44,978 bases of DNA, taken from positions 1-44,978 of the forward strand of contig CAIVPY010000214.1 in assembly GCA_903907885.1 (NCBI GenBank), given 5' to 3'. Both the position numbers and the translations under genes were made by a program. Positions 1 through 8,743 of this stretch are shown in pieces. Within the stretch, counting starts at the first letter, position 1. Every line of letters begins with the position of its first letter. Source of the DNA: an uncultured Bacteroidota bacterium (GTDB lineage: Bacteria; Bacteroidota; Bacteroidia; UKL13-3). The notes under the pieces are model-generated. The model did not search any database and was not told where the DNA came from. It saw nothing but the letters and a program-made list of their open reading frames with translations.

Positions 1-93
1 AGTACTGTTACCTTTAAGGTATTCTTGAATGATTTGGTGTCGTTCCGATTCTCTAAAATAGCTGCTCGGTTTTTTTATGATTATCTTTTCCAT
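1..93 (-). CDS. Transposase / IS orfA-like protein, N-terminal 31 residues only
   Basis: The minus-strand reading from the ATG at 93 gives 31 uninterrupted codons to the window edge. They include the stretch RESERHQIIQEYL followed by KGNST. This resembles the beginning of the helix-turn-helix OrfA proteins of Bacteroidota insertion sequences (IS3-like), where a basic start leads into a 'xxVIQEYLxGxxS' helix that begins the DNA-binding domain. The rest of the protein is outside the window. The assignment rests on recall of the family pattern and on the position next to a disrupted gene, so a different small DNA-binding protein is possible. Confidence 0.5.
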   Translation of the reverse strand, partial: MEKIIIKKPSSYFRESERHQIIQEYLKGNST

Positions 94-115
94 ATTTTAC
101 ACTTTTTAGTGTAAA
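1..115 (-). mobile_element. Terminal part of an insertion sequence, cut by the window edge
   Basis: The first 93 bases encode, on the minus strand, the start of a transposase-type protein. Just outside its start codon lies a perfect 8-bp inverted repeat (TTTACACT, 96-103, and AGTGTAAA, 108-115) around TTTT. The element end therefore probably lies at or shortly after this repeat, because the sequence from about 116 onward reads as part of the neighbouring outer-membrane protein gene. The other end and any target-site duplication lie outside the window, so the IS family is not settled. Confidence 0.5.
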
Positions 116-200
116 CCTATTTTAGGACAAGACAAACAAACGATTATCTCCTCATTTTGCAACAAGTTTAGGTTATTACTCAAGCAATTTAAACCAAAAT

Positions 201-677
201 GTGGATACCAAGTTTAATTCTGATGCGGTAACATTAAAGGCTAACATAAAATTGGGTGCAGCCTTGTTGTTGTTTGATTACTATCCTTCTGTTAATTCAT
301 CTTTTCGTATTTGTTTTGGTGCCGCCTACAATCTAAATAATTATAAAGTGGATATTACACCCAAAGGCAACCAAAGTTATGGATATATTAGTTACACACC
401 CGATCAAGTGGGTACTATTTCGTTTGATATCACAGGTGCAAATGTGGCACCTTATTTAGGTATCGGTTTTGGAAGGGCTGTTCCAAAGCATAGAGTAGGA
501 GTGGGTTTTGATATGGGTGCTTTTTATCACGGAACGCCTACCACCAAGCTTAGCGCAACGGGCACTTTTGAGCCGAGCGCCAATGCAGATAACCAAGCTA
601 TTGTTCAAAAAGCATTCGAGGGATATAATTTCTATCCTTTTATCAACCTAAAGTTAAACATTAAAATATCAAAATAA
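201..677 (+). CDS. Outer-membrane beta-barrel protein, 5' end damaged
   Basis: The 158-residue reading has alternating hydrophobic/aromatic strands, glycine turns (GIGFGRAVPKHRVGVGFDMG) and an LKLNIKISK end typical of small outer-membrane barrels. The frame is open back to 126 without an ATG and already reads barrel-like there (FATSLGYYSSN), so the GTG at 201 is only a formal start. Another frame at 116-145 reads PILGQDKQTII, which looks like the end of a signal peptide and mature N-terminus, suggesting an indel near 145-150. Further upstream the sequence turns into an IS end. The gene thus seems to have lost its signal peptide and may be a pseudogene. It lies 4 bases before the lipoprotein gene and was probably co-transcribed with it. 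Confidence 0.55.
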   Translation: MDTKFNSDAVTLKANIKLGAALLLFDYYPSVNSSFRICFGAAYNLNNYKVDITPKGNQSYGYISYTPDQVGTISFDITGANVAPYLGIGFGRAVPKHRVGVGFDMGAFYHGTPTTKLSATGTFEPSANADNQAIVQKAFEGYNFYPFINLKLNIKISK

Positions 678-681
678 AGCC

Positions 682-2676
682 ATGAATAACAGTACTAATT
701 CTCGAAACATACTATATACCATCATAGGTATATTTATCGCCTTTTCTTCGTGTAAAAACCCTATTGACGAGTTGAAAAGTTTCAAACTTGATTTGAATGG
801 GAACTTGGCAAATACCTTATTAAAAATTCAGTTTAAGCCAAACGATTCTTCTATCGGGACATTGCAAAATTTATCCGTTTCTATTAGCGGGTTTGATGCA
901 CATTATGTTTTTGATGAAAACGGTAAGACTAATTTTACTCCAAACAGCAGTGGTGTGCTTGGTATTATTTTGTCGCCTAATGCAAATCCTACCAAAGACC
1001 ACCCAATTGTGTTTAATGTAAAGGCAATGGCCAATGGTTGTATTCCCATAAACCAAGATGTGTATGTTTTTTCGAAAACAGATAAGTTTACGGTAAATTT
1101 AAATTTCAACAGCATTAAAAACCCACCTGCTGGAACAACAGTATCACAACAAAGTCTTAATTTTCTTGGAAAAAAGGCTACCGATACGGTAGAATTTTCA
1201 ATGACAAGGGGAGATGGTGTAAGTTTTACTGTTAAATATCCTAAAAAGGGTCTGTTGTTTATTGACAAAACATCTATTAGGGTTCAGTGTGGTGTTTCGT
1301 TACATATTAGAACCGAAGAAATTGCCGAATATGATACCACAACTTATCAATACAATGATACCACCGAATTATACGATATTATTCAAGAGGAAGTAGGGTT
1401 TAAAAACCAAGTAGTGAACCGAAAAGTATTAAAGGGCTACACCGTTACACCAGCTATTGGCACAAACATAACAAGGGTAGTAACAGGGCATAAGGTTGTG
1501 GGTGTTGACACCATTCCTGTTTATACCAACAAAATTATTTTTGATACCATTCCATTGTCTGAAATATCTGCCACGATATATTCGAGGAGTGATTTCTTAG
1601 CTTTTGGTTACTATGACGAAAATGGCGTGTTTATAGATAAGCCACACTACTTCCAAGGGGTAGTTGGCATACCGTATGTTAATTTTTATAGTACCAAATT
1701 AAACAAATGGGTGCAACCATATTATCCTCTACTAAGAAGTGGTAGAGTGGTAGAGTGTTATTTGCCAAATAATACTTACAATTTTTACTGCGAAGGCATG
1801 GTACAAATTGGTAACGATATAATCGGGATTAAAAAAAGCGCCACATTACCTGAGTCGGCCTATGTTTTAGAAAATGGCAAATACAAATTTAGTTTTATGG
1901 ATAACCTGCTTGATGGGCAATTCTTTTTATACCAATCGGCAGTTACAGGATGTGGCTATACAGATGTAAGGGTTAATTACCCAAATGCAAATTTTAATGA
2001 TGGGTTTTATTCAAATATATTTTACACCTCAAAATACTGGAGTGTTAGTTATTTTACATACTACACCGACTATTCGTTTGGCAATTCAAGATACTTTAGA
2101 GTACCCGCATTTGATAATGATAATGCAAAACTATATGTTGATTTGAATCATAGAGAAAACGCTTGTGTGAGCTACCTTCCACTTTGGCAAATTAATGGAG
2201 TGCCTATTCAAATTTGTGATTATGTAAATAGTTATTATAGTTATGACGTACCATATGATGGCAATGCCTATTTACAGAGCTTACCATACACACCTGTGTC
2301 GTTAACGGCACATATACAATGCTCAGGAGGCAATTTTGTTTTACCACCCGATTTAACTTTTCAATACTCAAAATTAGGTTGTGCCTATGGAAGTCCAGGA
2401 AGTGTGAGTTTAATTAATGGTCAACTACAATCAAATGGTTTTATGAAAAACCAAACCTATTTAATAGAGTATGACCACACTGCTGACGACAACTCAACAG
2501 TAAGAATTTTTGATACCATTACATTTAATACAAGCAAACCTACTCAAGTAATCGAAGATGAAATAACACATTATTATACCGGAACAATGACATACAATCC
2601 TTCTACAGGTTTTAGTGTTGATTTTGTATTCGATAACCGAAAATTAAAATATAAAATTAACGGCTGCGGACAGTAG
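682..2676 (+). CDS. Large secreted lipoprotein of unknown function
   Basis: The 664-residue protein begins with a hydrophobic segment ending in a lipobox (IAFSSC, Cys at about 24), so it should be lipid-anchored in the outer membrane. The mature part is rich in Tyr, Asn and Thr and looks like a string of beta-sandwich modules: an Ig-like stretch around residues 30-140, a middle region with repeated DTTT/DTIP turns (about 215-290), then a Tyr-rich C-terminal half. Isolated cysteines near the C-terminus could form disulfides. I do not recognise a family. It follows the barrel gene by 4 bases and ends just before a strong terminator, which suggests a barrel/lipoprotein surface pair. Confidence 0.75.
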   Translation: MNNSTNSRNILYTIIGIFIAFSSCKNPIDELKSFKLDLNGNLANTLLKIQFKPNDSSIGTLQNLSVSISGFDAHYVFDENGKTNFTPNSSGVLGIILSPNANPTKDHPIVFNVKAMANGCIPINQDVYVFSKTDKFTVNLNFNSIKNPPAGTTVSQQSLNFLGKKATDTVEFSMTRGDGVSFTVKYPKKGLLFIDKTSIRVQCGVSLHIRTEEIAEYDTTTYQYNDTTELYDIIQEEVGFKNQVVNRKVLKGYTVTPAIGTNITRVVTGHKVVGVDTIPVYTNKIIFDTIPLSEISATIYSRSDFLAFGYYDENGVFIDKPHYFQGVVGIPYVNFYSTKLNKWVQPYYPLLRSGRVVECYLPNNTYNFYCEGMVQIGNDIIGIKKSATLPESAYVLENGKYKFSFMDNLLDGQFFLYQSAVTGCGYTDVRVNYPNANFNDGFYSNIFYTSKYWSVSYFTYYTDYSFGNSRYFRVPAFDNDNAKLYVDLNHRENACVSYLPLWQINGVPIQICDYVNSYYSYDVPYDGNAYLQSLPYTPVSLTAHIQCSGGNFVLPPDLTFQYSKLGCAYGSPGSVSLINGQLQSNGFMKNQTYLIEYDHTADDNSTVRIFDTITFNTSKPTQVIEDEITHYYTGTMTYNPSTGFSVDFVFDNRKLKYKINGCGQ

Positions 2677-2693
2677 AGAGATAAAATCATAGA

Positions 2694-2729
2694 AAAAGCC
2701 CTTCAGAACTTTAGTTCTGAAGGGCTTTT
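2694..2729 (+). terminator. Intrinsic terminator after the lipoprotein gene
   Basis: A perfect 17-bp inverted repeat (AAAAGCCCTTCAGAACT and its complement) is separated by TT and ends in a T run. It lies 18 bases after the lipoprotein stop and closes that transcription unit. Confidence 0.9.
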
Positions 2730-3007
2730 GTTTTATATTAGTTGCTTGTCGTAGTTTGATTCTGATAATTATTTACTGCTAACCAATGTCATGGTGTATT
2801 AGCCCCTTAGCATATCACTTAGTTCATATTAGCTTGTGTTTGCTATTTCTCATAAGGCTTAATATTGTCGCTTATCGCTACTGGCAACTCCCAACTCTTT
2901 TGTGCGGTCATTTTTCATAATTACAAATTGACATCGAGTTTGCATTTACCTGGAGTTTTCAAATAACCCAAGATATAAATAATGATTTAGCTAATTTTGA
3001 AGCCTAG
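2730..3007. other. Intergenic stretch without a visible gene
   Basis: About 280 bases between the terminator and the next gene. No open frame of note is visible on either strand. The only signal I can support is the promoter-like box near its right end. Confidence 0.5.
2992..2999 (+). promoter_or_regulatory. Bacteroidota-type -7 box (TAATTTTG)
   Basis: This matches TAnnTTTG and ends 8 bases before the ATG of the metallo-hydrolase gene, which would give an almost leaderless transcript. No clear -33 TTG is seen. Confidence 0.4.
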
Positions 3008-3643
3008 ATGATAAAAGTATTTCAATTTAACGATTTTGCCGAAAACACTTATGTGTTAAGCAATGATACCAAAGAGTGTGTGATTATTGATCCAGGCTGC
3101 TACAGCCAAGCCGAGCGCAATGTGTTGACTTCATACATCAGTCAAAACAGGCTAAAGCCCGTAAAACTGCTCAACACACATTGCCACATCGACCATATTT
3201 TGGGTAATGAGTTTGTTTCAACACACTACCAATTACCCATCCATTTGCACAAAGAAGAATTGTTTACTTATAATGAAACCAAAAGATGGACAGTGATGTT
3301 CAACATGCCTGATATCATCATTCCTGAAAACTTGGTGTATTTAAATGAAGGTGATAAAATCAGTTTTGGAAATTTTACTTTGGATGTGCTTTTCACACCT
3401 GGTCATTCCATTGCCAGCATTAGCTTTTATTGCAAAGATGAAGGCTTTGTCATTTCGGGTGATGTGTTGTTTATGCAAAGCATTGGTCGCACTGACCTGC
3501 CTGGCGGAAATCTAGAAACCCTTTTACAAAGCATCAGAACCAAGCTTTTTACCCTACCCGATTCAACCAAAGTTTTCAGTGGACACGGACCAAGCACAAG
3601 CATAGCTTCTGAAAAAGCCAACAACCCTTATCTAAAAAACTAA
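3008..3643 (+). CDS. MBL-fold metallo-hydrolase, glyoxalase II-like
   Basis: A 211-residue metallo-beta-lactamase-fold enzyme, probably cytosolic. The metal motif THCHIDH supplies H58, H60, D62 and H63. H133 (PGH), D152 (SGDVLF) and H193 (SGHGP) complete a two-metal site. The size and the IGRTDLPGG loop match the short glyoxalase II-like group (YcbL type), which hydrolyses thioesters of the hydroxyacyl-glutathione kind and lacks the long C-terminal substrate domain of classical GloB. The physiological substrate is not known from sequence, particularly as many Bacteroidota lack glutathione. One base separates its stop from the small Cys-rich gene downstream. Confidence 0.85.
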   Translation: MIKVFQFNDFAENTYVLSNDTKECVIIDPGCYSQAERNVLTSYISQNRLKPVKLLNTHCHIDHILGNEFVSTHYQLPIHLHKEELFTYNETKRWTVMFNMPDIIIPENLVYLNEGDKISFGNFTLDVLFTPGHSIASISFYCKDEGFVISGDVLFMQSIGRTDLPGGNLETLLQSIRTKLFTLPDSTKVFSGHGPSTSIASEKANNPYLKN

Positions 3644-3644
3644 G

Positions 3645-3767
3645 ATGGATTACCAAACGATTATTGTCATTTTGATTGTTGCTACCTCTGTAGGTTATAT
3701 AGCCAAAGTTATTTTCAAAAGCTTTAAAGGAAAAACATCTGCAGGCTGCAAGAATTGCGGCAAGTAG
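3645..3767 (+). CDS. Small single-helix Cys-rich membrane protein (40 aa)
   Basis: A 40-codon gene starts one base after the MBL-fold gene. It encodes a short N-terminus (MDYQT), one transmembrane helix (about residues 6-24), a basic stretch (KVIFKSFKGK) and a C-terminal GCKNCGK with a CxxC pair. This plan matches the small FeoB-associated Cys-rich membrane proteins of Bacteroidota, thought to be linked to iron or redox chemistry, but no feo genes are nearby. It ends 3 bases before the stop codon of the convergent flavoprotein gene. The coding case rests on the tight spacing and the coherent helix-plus-CxxC design. Confidence 0.65.
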   Translation: MDYQTIIVILIVATSVGYIAKVIFKSFKGKTSAGCKNCGK

Positions 3768-3770
3768 TTA

Positions 3771-5015
3771 TTAATCGTTCAACAATAATTTAAAATAAAA
3801 CAAGGGATTACGAAGCTTGGCTCTCAAATCCAAATCTTCAAACATGCAACTGATGGTTTCGCGCAGTGCCTTGTTTTTGTTGGCTTTGTTAACCACCAAA
3901 TTAAACAGCCATGGGTATTTACATAGTTTTTGCATGGTATGACTTAACTTTAATTCATCCCACTGTCTATCATAAAAGGCTTTGTCGTAGGCGGCATTAA
4001 AAGCACCATCAAATTTGTTTTGCTCCACACAGTTTTTGATATGCGCAGCAGCCAACATTCCACTATACATAGCATTACCTATACCCTCACCTGTAAAGGG
4101 GTCTATCAGCGCAGCCGCATCGCCCACCAATAAGAAACCATCTCCCGAAATTTTTCTTTTTTTGCTCCCTAGTGGCAAACCCCAACCTTGAATTTTGCCT
4201 TGCAATTCTGCATTTGCAAAACGATCTTTTATATTTGGGTTATTGACAATGGCTCGCAGCATATCTTCCTTAATATTCACCTTTTTCCTACTAACACTTG
4301 AACTTAGCATACCTGCGCCTACATTGGCCATTCCATTGGGCAGGGGAAATATCCAAAAATAACCTGGCAATAATTCTTCTAAGAAATGCAACTCAATAAA
4401 ATTTTGGGGATGCATATCTGTTACACCTTTGTAGTAGGCACGGATACCCGCACAATAGTGGTCGTTGTCTTTGCTTATGTCAGAAAACTTTTTGGCTACT
4501 AAACTTCTATCGCCTTCGGCACCCACCAACAGCTTAATACCACTGATTGTTTGTGTCTGCTTATCTTTTGTATAAGTTATTGATTTTAAGTTGCCATTAG
4601 TTTCAATATCTGTCAACTCAGCGGCATCGATAACATATGCATATTCCTTATCCAATCTGTTAAACATTGTGGCATCAAAGTCCATTCTTTTGCTGATAAA
4701 ACCAGGTGCATGGCTTTCTTTGCTCATGTCTGATTTGAAAGGAATATCAATGGATTTACCATTGGGGGCAGCAAATTTTACACCCCAACTTGGAAGGAAT
4801 TGCTTCGGATTGGTATCATACTCATAAATCATTTTGGAATCGAGCTGATTCATCACATACACTACCTTTCCGCTCAATGCATCACCACATACCTTATCGC
4901 GAGGAAATACCGCTTTATCGATAATGGTGTGTGCAATTTTATGTTTGGCTAAAAACAAAGATGTGGCACAACCTGCGGGACCAGCCCCTATAATTACTAT
5001 ATCTGAATTTTTCAA
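3771..5015 (-). CDS. FAD-dependent oxidoreductase, geranylgeranyl reductase family
   Basis: A 414-residue flavoprotein. The N-terminal dinucleotide fold GAGPAG lies at residues 10-15, followed by FPRDKVCGDALSG at about 37-49, the PRxKxCG-type motif of the geranylgeranyl reductase group. A second FAD motif (LLVGDAAALIDPFTGEGIG) lies at about 295-313. Family members reduce isoprenoid double bonds or hydroxylate/reduce lipid substrates. In Bacteroidota the substrate is usually unknown, and a role in membrane lipid or quinone side-chain reduction is an inference. No signal peptide is seen. It is convergent with the small Cys-rich gene and lies downstream of sucD on the same strand, but separated from it by a terminator. 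Confidence 0.8.
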   Translation of the reverse strand: MKNSDIVIIGAGPAGCATSLFLAKHKIAHTIIDKAVFPRDKVCGDALSGKVVYVMNQLDSKMIYEYDTNPKQFLPSWGVKFAAPNGKSIDIPFKSDMSKESHAPGFISKRMDFDATMFNRLDKEYAYVIDAAELTDIETNGNLKSITYTKDKQTQTISGIKLLVGAEGDRSLVAKKFSDISKDNDHYCAGIRAYYKGVTDMHPQNFIELHFLEELLPGYFWIFPLPNGMANVGAGMLSSSVSRKKVNIKEDMLRAIVNNPNIKDRFANAELQGKIQGWGLPLGSKKRKISGDGFLLVGDAAALIDPFTGEGIGNAMYSGMLAAAHIKNCVEQNKFDGAFNAAYDKAFYDRQWDELKLSHTMQKLCKYPWLFNLVVNKANKNKALRETISCMFEDLDLRAKLRNPLFYFKLLLND

Positions 5016-5086
5016 ATGTGTATGTTTAATGCAATGATAAAAGGCTAAATCGAATTATTGAAACGATGGATCAAAATATAATAAAA

Positions 5087-5116
5087 ACACCCCAAAATAG
5101 TACAATTTTGAGGTGT
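5087..5116 (-). terminator. Intrinsic terminator after sucD
   Basis: Read on the minus strand, a 12-bp stem (ACACCTCAAAAT / ATTTTGGGGTGT, one G-T pair) is followed by TTTTTATTAT. It lies 23 bases beyond the sucD stop codon. Confidence 0.8.
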
Positions 5117-5139
5117 CTTGAAAATTCTATATGAAAGTA

Positions 5140-6024
5140 TTATTTGGCTTTTGAACCAAGTACTTCAAGCATTTTAGCTCCAATATCAGCAGGCGATTCA
5201 ACTACATGTAGACCACACTCAGCCATAATTTTCATTTTAGCTGAAGCTGTATCATCATGTCCACCTACGATAGCACCTGCATGGCCCATTCTACGGCCTG
5301 CTGGAGCAGTTTGACCAGCGATGAAACCTACAACAGGCTTCTTATTACCATTGGCTTTAATCCATCTAGCAGCATCCGCTTCGTAACTTCCACCAATTTC
5401 ACCAATCATAACGATTGCGTCTGTTTCAGGATCATTCATTAGCATTTCTACCGCATCTTTAGTAGGAGTTCCAATAATTGGGTCTCCACCAATACCAATT
5501 GCAGTAGATACACCTAAACCAGCTTTCACTATTTGGTCAGCTGCTTCATAGGTTAATGTTCCTGATTTAGAAACGATACCTATTCTGCCTTCTTTGAAAA
5601 CAAAACCTGGCATAATACCTACCTTAGCTTGACCAGGAGTAATAACGCCAGGGCAGTTTGGGCCTATTAACACACAATCGCGTGATTTAACGTATTCTTT
5701 CACTGGTATCATGTCTTTCACTGGAATACCTTCGGTAATACAAATGATTACTTTAATACCAGCATCGGCAGACTCCATAATAGCATCAGCAGCAAAGGGA
5801 GGTGGAACGAAAATGATAGACACATTGGCACCTGCTTTTTCAACTGCATCTTTTACAGTGTTGAATACCGGACGATCTAAGTGGCTTTGTCCACCTTTAC
5901 CAGGTGTAACTCCACCAACTACATTGGTTCCGTATTCTATCATTTGTTGTGCATGAAAGGAGCCTTCGCTACCTGTAAATCCTTGCACTATTACTTTTGA
6001 GTTTTTATCTACTAATACAGACAT
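5140..6024 (-). CDS. sucD: Succinyl-CoA ligase (ADP/GDP-forming), alpha subunit
   Basis: A 294-residue protein of normal length for the family. It catalyses substrate-level phosphorylation in the TCA cycle (succinyl-CoA + phosphate + NDP to succinate + NTP) as part of a complex with SucC. It has an N-terminal CoA-binding Rossmann fold (FTGSEGSFHAQQM at 16-28), the segment GPNCPGVITPG, and the phospho-histidine loop GHAGAIVGG with H248. The beta subunit gene sucC is not adjacent. That split arrangement is common in Bacteroidota. It ends in its own terminator, so it is probably monocistronic. Confidence 0.95.
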   Translation of the reverse strand: MSVLVDKNSKVIVQGFTGSEGSFHAQQMIEYGTNVVGGVTPGKGGQSHLDRPVFNTVKDAVEKAGANVSIIFVPPPFAADAIMESADAGIKVIICITEGIPVKDMIPVKEYVKSRDCVLIGPNCPGVITPGQAKVGIMPGFVFKEGRIGIVSKSGTLTYEAADQIVKAGLGVSTAIGIGGDPIIGTPTKDAVEMLMNDPETDAIVMIGEIGGSYEADAARWIKANGNKKPVVGFIAGQTAPAGRRMGHAGAIVGGHDDTASAKMKIMAECGLHVVESPADIGAKMLEVLGSKAK

Positions 6025-6091
6025 AATATTTTATTAAACGGGGGCAAATATGTGCTTTTTTTACCATTAAGCAAGGACGTGCTCTTTAGTA

Positions 6092-8572
6092 TTATTTTTT
6101 TTGTTTTTGTAATTCTTCAATTTTGGCAATCAAGACTTCTTTCTTAATAGGTTTCACCAAAAAGTCATTTATGCCCGCTTCAAAGCATTTTTGAATGTCT
6201 TCTTCATCGGCATCAGCTGATATGGCTATGATGGGGATCTTTCTATCTAACTCAAATTCATCATCTTTACGTATGTGATAAGCCGCCTTTAAACCATCCA
6301 TGATGGGCATTTTGATATCCATCAGCAAAATATCGAAACTTTTCTCAGTCAACTTATTGAGTGCTTCCTCGCCATTTGAAACCACCGTACAGATGTGGCC
6401 TTTGCTTTCTAACATTTTGGCCAAAACCTTGTGATTAGTAGGGTTTTTCTGAGCAATTAGCACCTGCATTGGACCCGTTTTGAATGAATCGTTTAAATGA
6501 TGTTCACTTAATAACTCAACAGGAACTGCTTCTACGTTGATATATACAGTAAATTCCGTTCCCTGTCCTTCAATACTTTGCACTTCTACTTTGCCCTGCA
6601 TCTTTTTGGCAAAGTATTGGGTTAAAAATAAGCCTACACCAAAACCTGATTTTTTACTATTAACATTATCCATCTCGACAGATGGTTTGTACATGTTTTT
6701 TAATTGGAGACTATTCATTCCAATACCTTCATCAGTAACTTTAATTTGAATGGTGGTAATGCTTTTTTCGTTTTTATGGTCTGCAGGAGCAGCTTTCATT
6801 TCAAACTTAACTACACCCGTTTCTGAATATTTTACTGCATTGCTAAGTAAATTATCAATAATGCTTAAAAACTTAAATTTATCTGCTATTAGGTATGGTG
6901 GAACATCAGGATATACCATTTGATTAAACAACAAACCTTTTGCATTGCTTTGGTGCTGATAAGATTTTAATAGGGGTTGTAAGTTGTCAATTAGATTAAA
7001 TTTGATAGGAAATAACTTTGAATTTCCCGAATCAACTTGCAAATAATGAATGATATTATTCATAACAAATAATAACTCATCGCTAGATGATTTTATACCA
7101 GATAAATTTTCCTTTAATTCAATAAGGTTTTTACTTTCACCAGCCAAACCTGCCAATCCAATGATTGAATTCAAAGGGTTTCTAAGTTCAGAATTAACTT
7201 TGTTTAAAATATTGGTTTTTGTTTCGCTACTAATTTCGAGAACCTTTCTTTTTTTGTTAGATGTAATTAAATAAAAAAGCATTGTGCTTACCAAAATCAA
7301 AAACAAAATACCTAAGCCCAGCCCAACAAGCAAAACATTTTTTCTCTGCAGGCTTACTTCTTTTTCTCGCAACTCAATTTTTTTCTCCTCATTATCTTTT
7401 GCCAGTTTTTTTATTTGCGATTGATTTTGTTTGCTAGCATAATCAAGTTGAATGTCTGACATTTCGTTGGCTTTATTAGGTCCAACAACTTCTTTTTTAG
7501 CTTTGTCGGCTTCAGTTTTATAATATAAGGCTTTGCCGGTATCATCAAAGTCTTCATACATATTACTCATCAGTTCAAGCGTACTTGCATATTCTTTTTT
7601 TAAATGAAACTCTTTGGCAAGATTTGTTGCTTTGTCGGCATAGTAATAGGCCGAATCTTGGTTTTTTAGTTTAATATGTGCTGAACATAAATTTTGATAA
7701 GTTGTGATGATACTATGTTTATCATTTAATTTACTATCAAGTATAAGTGCTTCGTATAAATAGAGTAATGCCTTACTAGGCATTTTCTTGTTGCTGTAAA
7801 TACTGCCAATATTGTTTAGTACAGTGCTTACATCGCTAATACTTCCTAGTTTTTTAAATACTTCTAAGCAATTGTTGTAATAATAGAGTGCTTTTATATC
7901 GTTACCACCTACATTGTATATATTAGCTAAATTATTAGCCAATTCAGCAATTGATAGTTCATCTCCATAAATTTTTTCAAGTTCAAAGGCTCGTAGGTAA
8001 AATTGTTCAGCTTTATTGTAATTTTCCATTTCAAGATAGATACCACCTATATTGTTTAATGTTTTAGATACTCTTTTGTTATCTCCTAAGTCTTCCGAAA
8101 TTTTTAATGAACCCAAATAATATCTTAATGCAATAGGATAATCCCCTTTAATATTTGCTAAATTACCAAGACTATGATAGGCTAATGAAATTGTATATAG
8201 GTCTTTACATTTAATGGCTTGGCTTAAACCTAAGAGAAATTCGATATGTGCTTTTTTGTAATCACTCTTTCTTTTTTCGTGAATACCAAAAATAATGTGT
8301 GATAAAGCCCTGCCTTTTTCATAGTTTAATTTGTTAGATAAGTTAAAAGCTTGCTTGGCATAATCTACAGATTGTGTCGGATTAGAGTTTTTTACAACTA
8401 ATGCAATTGCATTTAAAATATCTACCCTTTGAATGTCGTTTGCATATGGAAGTAATGTTTCCAGACTATCTAGCTCGTTTTCTGCTTTTATTGGGTTTGT
8501 GACAGCTAACAAGCACCAAATAGTGCAGGCAAAAAGAATAAATATTTTTTTTATTTTATTGATAGGCGACAT
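6092..8572 (-). CDS. TPR hybrid sensor kinase with degenerate H-box and receiver
   Basis: An 826-residue protein from the ATG at 8572. I prefer this start over one 21 codons upstream because it opens on a clean signal peptide (ending NPIKAE) and a -7 box lies 7 bases before it. Order: signal peptide; periplasmic tetratricopeptide repeats (about 60-370, several NNIGxIY helices); transmembrane helix near 410-435; HisKA-like helices; HATPase with N box (IDNLLSNAVKYS), DEGIGM and SGFGVGL motifs; and a C-terminal receiver. The H-box reads VNSELRNPLN, with Ser461 where the phospho-accepting His belongs. In the receiver the acidic pair is replaced by Gln708-Lys709 (LIAQKN), although Asp752 (LMDIKMP) and the conserved Lys (VKP) remain. 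Classical phosphorelay is therefore doubtful. Confidence 0.85.
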   Translation of the reverse strand: MSPINKIKKIFILFACTIWCLLAVTNPIKAENELDSLETLLPYANDIQRVDILNAIALVVKNSNPTQSVDYAKQAFNLSNKLNYEKGRALSHIIFGIHEKRKSDYKKAHIEFLLGLSQAIKCKDLYTISLAYHSLGNLANIKGDYPIALRYYLGSLKISEDLGDNKRVSKTLNNIGGIYLEMENYNKAEQFYLRAFELEKIYGDELSIAELANNLANIYNVGGNDIKALYYYNNCLEVFKKLGSISDVSTVLNNIGSIYSNKKMPSKALLYLYEALILDSKLNDKHSIITTYQNLCSAHIKLKNQDSAYYYADKATNLAKEFHLKKEYASTLELMSNMYEDFDDTGKALYYKTEADKAKKEVVGPNKANEMSDIQLDYASKQNQSQIKKLAKDNEEKKIELREKEVSLQRKNVLLVGLGLGILFLILVSTMLFYLITSNKKRKVLEISSETKTNILNKVNSELRNPLNSIIGLAGLAGESKNLIELKENLSGIKSSSDELLFVMNNIIHYLQVDSGNSKLFPIKFNLIDNLQPLLKSYQHQSNAKGLLFNQMVYPDVPPYLIADKFKFLSIIDNLLSNAVKYSETGVVKFEMKAAPADHKNEKSITTIQIKVTDEGIGMNSLQLKNMYKPSVEMDNVNSKKSGFGVGLFLTQYFAKKMQGKVEVQSIEGQGTEFTVYINVEAVPVELLSEHHLNDSFKTGPMQVLIAQKNPTNHKVLAKMLESKGHICTVVSNGEEALNKLTEKSFDILLMDIKMPIMDGLKAAYHIRKDDEFELDRKIPIIAISADADEEDIQKCFEAGINDFLVKPIKKEVLIAKIEELQKQKK

Positions 8573-8579
8573 AGAAAGA

Positions 8580-8587
8580 CAAATATA
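8580..8587 (-). promoter_or_regulatory. -7 box (TATATTTG) for the sensor kinase gene
   Basis: On the minus strand this fits TAnnTTTG and ends 7 bases before the ATG at 8572. It lies inside the longer reading frame, which argues for the downstream start. Confidence 0.55.
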
Positions 8588-8743
8588 TGAGTTTTTTGTT
8601 CTTTCTAATTTATTATGAATGGTTATTTTTATCATTTATTAATGTTATAAATCACTATTTAGAGAGTAACATACAATCATTGTGCATATGAAAACAATAG
8701 AATAGATTTCTGTTCCACTTCACTTATGAATACAAATAGTAAG

